Assembly (NCBI GenBank): GCA_023432075.1
Contig: JAEYVD010000068.1
Location: forward strand, 1-8,240
Length of the DNA stretch: 8,240 nucleotides
Reading direction: 5' to 3'
Origin: Pseudomonadota bacterium
Lineage (GTDB): Bacteria > Pseudomonadota > Gammaproteobacteria > Burkholderiales > Burkholderiaceae_B
The position numbers were made by a program, and so were the translations under genes. Below, in pieces: positions 6,133-8,240 of the stretch; within the stretch, counting starts at the first letter, position 1; every line of letters begins with the position of its first letter. The notes under the pieces are model-generated. The model did no database searches and was not told where the DNA came from. It saw nothing but the letters and a program-made list of their open reading frames with translations.

Positions 6133-6624
6133 ATGAAGCACGTGATTTCCGTCCTCCTCGAAAACGAACCCGGCGCGCTGTCGCGCGTGGTGGGTCTGTT
6201 TTCCGCGCGGGGCTACAACATCGAAACCCTGACCGTGGCGCCCACCGAGGATTCCACGCTGTCGCGCATGACCATCGTCACGACCGGTTCGGACGAGGTC
6301 ATCGAACAGATCACCAAGCATTTGAACCGCCTGGTCGATGTCGTGAAGGTGGTGGACCTGACCGAAGGCGCCCACATCGAGCGCGAGCTGATGCTCGTGA
6401 AGGTGCGCGCCGTCGGCAAGGAACGCGAGGAAATGAAGCGCATGGCGGACATCTTCCGCGGCCGCATCATCGACGTCACCGACAAGTCCTACACCATCGA
6501 ATTGACCGGGGTGCAGGAAAAAGTACAGGCCTTCCTCGAGGCCCTGGACCGCAGTGCCATCCTTGAAACCGTGCGCACCGGCGTGTCCGGCATCGGACGC
6601 GGTGAACGGATTTTGAAGATTTGA
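6133..6624 (+). CDS. ilvH: Acetohydroxyacid synthase, small regulatory subunit
   Basis: This 163-residue regulatory subunit (also called ilvN) binds and activates the large subunit and confers valine feedback inhibition. It has the same length as E. coli IlvH. An N-terminal ACT domain (about residues 3-77) opens with HVISVLLENEPGALSRVVGL and carries Gly14 and Asn29 (in ARGYNIETL), positions whose mutation gives valine resistance in E. coli IlvH, so feedback sensitivity is probably retained. The C-terminal half contains ERELMLVKV (84-92) and FRGRIIDVT (109-117), and ends GVSGIGRGERILKI. The start is fixed by AAGGAGG (6119-6125), which overlaps the TAA of ilvB and lies seven bases from the ATG; the intergenic gap is only 12 bases. 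A tight one-to-one arrangement with ilvB fits the need for matched subunits. Confidence 0.97.
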   Translation: MKHVISVLLENEPGALSRVVGLFSARGYNIETLTVAPTEDSTLSRMTIVTTGSDEVIEQITKHLNRLVDVVKVVDLTEGAHIERELMLVKVRAVGKEREEMKRMADIFRGRIIDVTDKSYTIELTGVQEKVQAFLEALDRSAILETVRTGVSGIGRGERILKI

Positions 6625-7714
<1,090 letters not shown>

Positions 7715-7724
7715 TCCCCGGGCA

Positions 7725-7746
7725 GGCGGGGCTTTCAGGCCCCGCC
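7725..7746 (+). other. Hairpin between ilvC and its terminator
   Basis: GGCGGGGC (7725-7732), loop TTTCAG and GCCCCGCC (7739-7746) form a perfect 8-bp G/C stem only 10 bases after the ilvC stop. No T-tract follows, so it is not itself an intrinsic terminator. It may protect the 3' end, or slow RNA polymerase before the terminator 11 bases further on. Confidence 0.65.
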
Positions 7747-7757
7747 GGTCAGGATCG

Positions 7758-7793
7758 AAGCGGCATGCCTCTCAAGGGCATGCCGCTTTTTTT
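7758..7793 (+). terminator. Intrinsic terminator of the ilvBHC operon
   Basis: AAGCGGCATGCC (7758-7769), loop TCTCAAG (7770-7776) and GGCATGCCGCTT (7777-7788) form a perfect 12-bp stem ending in seven T (7787-7793). It lies 43 bases after the ilvC stop and separates the ilv operon from pssA, which therefore probably has its own promoter. Confidence 0.93.
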
Positions 7794-7914
7794 GGCCTTT
7801 TCCTGCTTATTTACGGCCCCTGGCGCCAAATGGGGCGGGCACGATCCTTGCTGCAGCCCGCAAGCAGGGCCAGATAGGTTAACCTTTCAAAGTCCGTCGT
7901 AAGTTATTGAGACC
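7794..7914 (+). promoter_or_regulatory. Upstream region of pssA
   Basis: These 121 bases lie between the ilv terminator and pssA and should hold its promoter, but I find no convincing paired -35/-10. TTGCTG (7848-7853) could be a -35, without a good partner. The perfect 10-base palindrome AGGTTAACCT (7876-7885) is the only distinct element; it could be an operator or chance. No clear Shine-Dalgarno precedes the ATG: only GAG at 7909-7911, three bases away. Confidence 0.4.
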
Positions 7915-8240
7915 ATGCCCAATTTTTCCATGCGCGATTCCGAGAACCGCCACCGGAGCATTTACCTGCTCCCCAACGCGTTCACCACCGCCGCTTTGTT
8001 TGCCGGGTTCTATGCCGTTGTGCAGGCCATGAACGACCGCTTCGAAGTCGCCGCCATCGCCATTTTTGTCGCCATGGTGCTGGACGGCATGGACGGCCGG
8101 GTGGCCCGTCTGACCAACACCCAGTCCGCATTCGGCGAGCAATACGACTCGCTGTCCGACATGACGTCGTTCGGCGTGGCGCCGGCGCTGGTCATGTACG
8201 AATGGATCCTGAACGACCTTGGCCGCTGGGGCTGGCTGGC
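7915..8240 (+). CDS. pssA: CDP-diacylglycerol-serine O-phosphatidyltransferase, 3' end missing
   Basis: Phosphatidylserine synthase transfers a phosphatidyl group from CDP-diacylglycerol to serine at the inner membrane, releasing CMP; decarboxylation of the product gives phosphatidylethanolamine. The frame is open from ATG 7915 through the window end, giving 108 complete codons. The diagnostic CDP-alcohol phosphotransferase motif DGxxARx8GxxxDxxxD is exact: Asp60, Gly61, Ala64, Arg65, Gly74, Asp78 and Asp82. The N-terminus RHRSIYLLPNAFTTAALFAGF (12-32) and DSLSDMTSFGVAPA (78-91) are characteristic of the membrane-type PssA, not of the soluble E. coli enzyme. Hydrophobic segments fall at about residues 17-36 and 44-57, with another starting near 86. 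A stop at 7900-7902 in the same frame rules out an upstream start; the ATG at 7930 has no better ribosome site. The gene sits behind the ilv terminator, a neighbourhood common in betaproteobacteria. Confidence 0.94.
   Translation, partial: MPNFSMRDSENRHRSIYLLPNAFTTAALFAGFYAVVQAMNDRFEVAAIAIFVAMVLDGMDGRVARLTNTQSAFGEQYDSLSDMTSFGVAPALVMYEWILNDLGRWGWL

Noticed and set aside
4312..6375. 687-codon minus-strand open frame opposite ilvB and ilvH
   Set aside because: It crosses two unrelated, clearly real genes on the other strand, has biased His/Asp/Gly/Arg composition and no ribosome site; it is a codon-bias shadow.

Overview
The window looks like the chromosome of a high-GC betaproteobacterium, most likely the Alcaligenaceae (Achromobacter/Bordetella type). 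This placement is inferred from protein similarity recalled from memory, strong G/C preference at third codon positions, and the gene order ilvB-ilvH-ilvC-pssA. It is mostly core metabolism. I see no mobile element, CRISPR array, rRNA or tRNA.

Layout: (1) 1-1512, plus strand: the 3' part of a 3-hydroxybutyrate dehydrogenase gene, then yaaA (peroxide-stress/iron protein family) 16 bases on, probably co-transcribed. (2) 1513-1707: three copies of a 13-base palindrome (GGTGTCAGACACC), then a strong A-stem-T hairpin that can terminate transcription from both sides. (3) 1708-3933, minus strand: a 741-residue FUSC/YccS-type inner-membrane protein convergent with yaaA. (4) 3934-4404: a 471-base divergent intergenic region with a candidate ilvB promoter, a long leader that can fold into several hairpins, a valine-codon-rich short ORF overlapping the ilvB start, and a possible small minus-strand ORF behind a strong Shine-Dalgarno. 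(5) 4405-7714, plus strand: ilvB, ilvH and ilvC, ending in two hairpins, the second a clear intrinsic terminator. (6) 7794-8240: an upstream region with a 10-base palindrome, then the 5' part of pssA (phosphatidylserine synthase), cut by the window end.

How the genes work together: IlvB and IlvH form acetohydroxyacid synthase, and IlvC carries out the next step of isoleucine/valine synthesis. The dehydrogenase belongs to polyhydroxybutyrate/ketone-body turnover, PssA to phospholipid synthesis, and the FUSC protein to the cell envelope or efflux.

No wholly new system is evident. The points most worth a second look are the regulatory architecture upstream of ilvB, the altered thiamine-diphosphate motif (GEA in place of GDG) in IlvB, and the clustered palindromes after yaaA.
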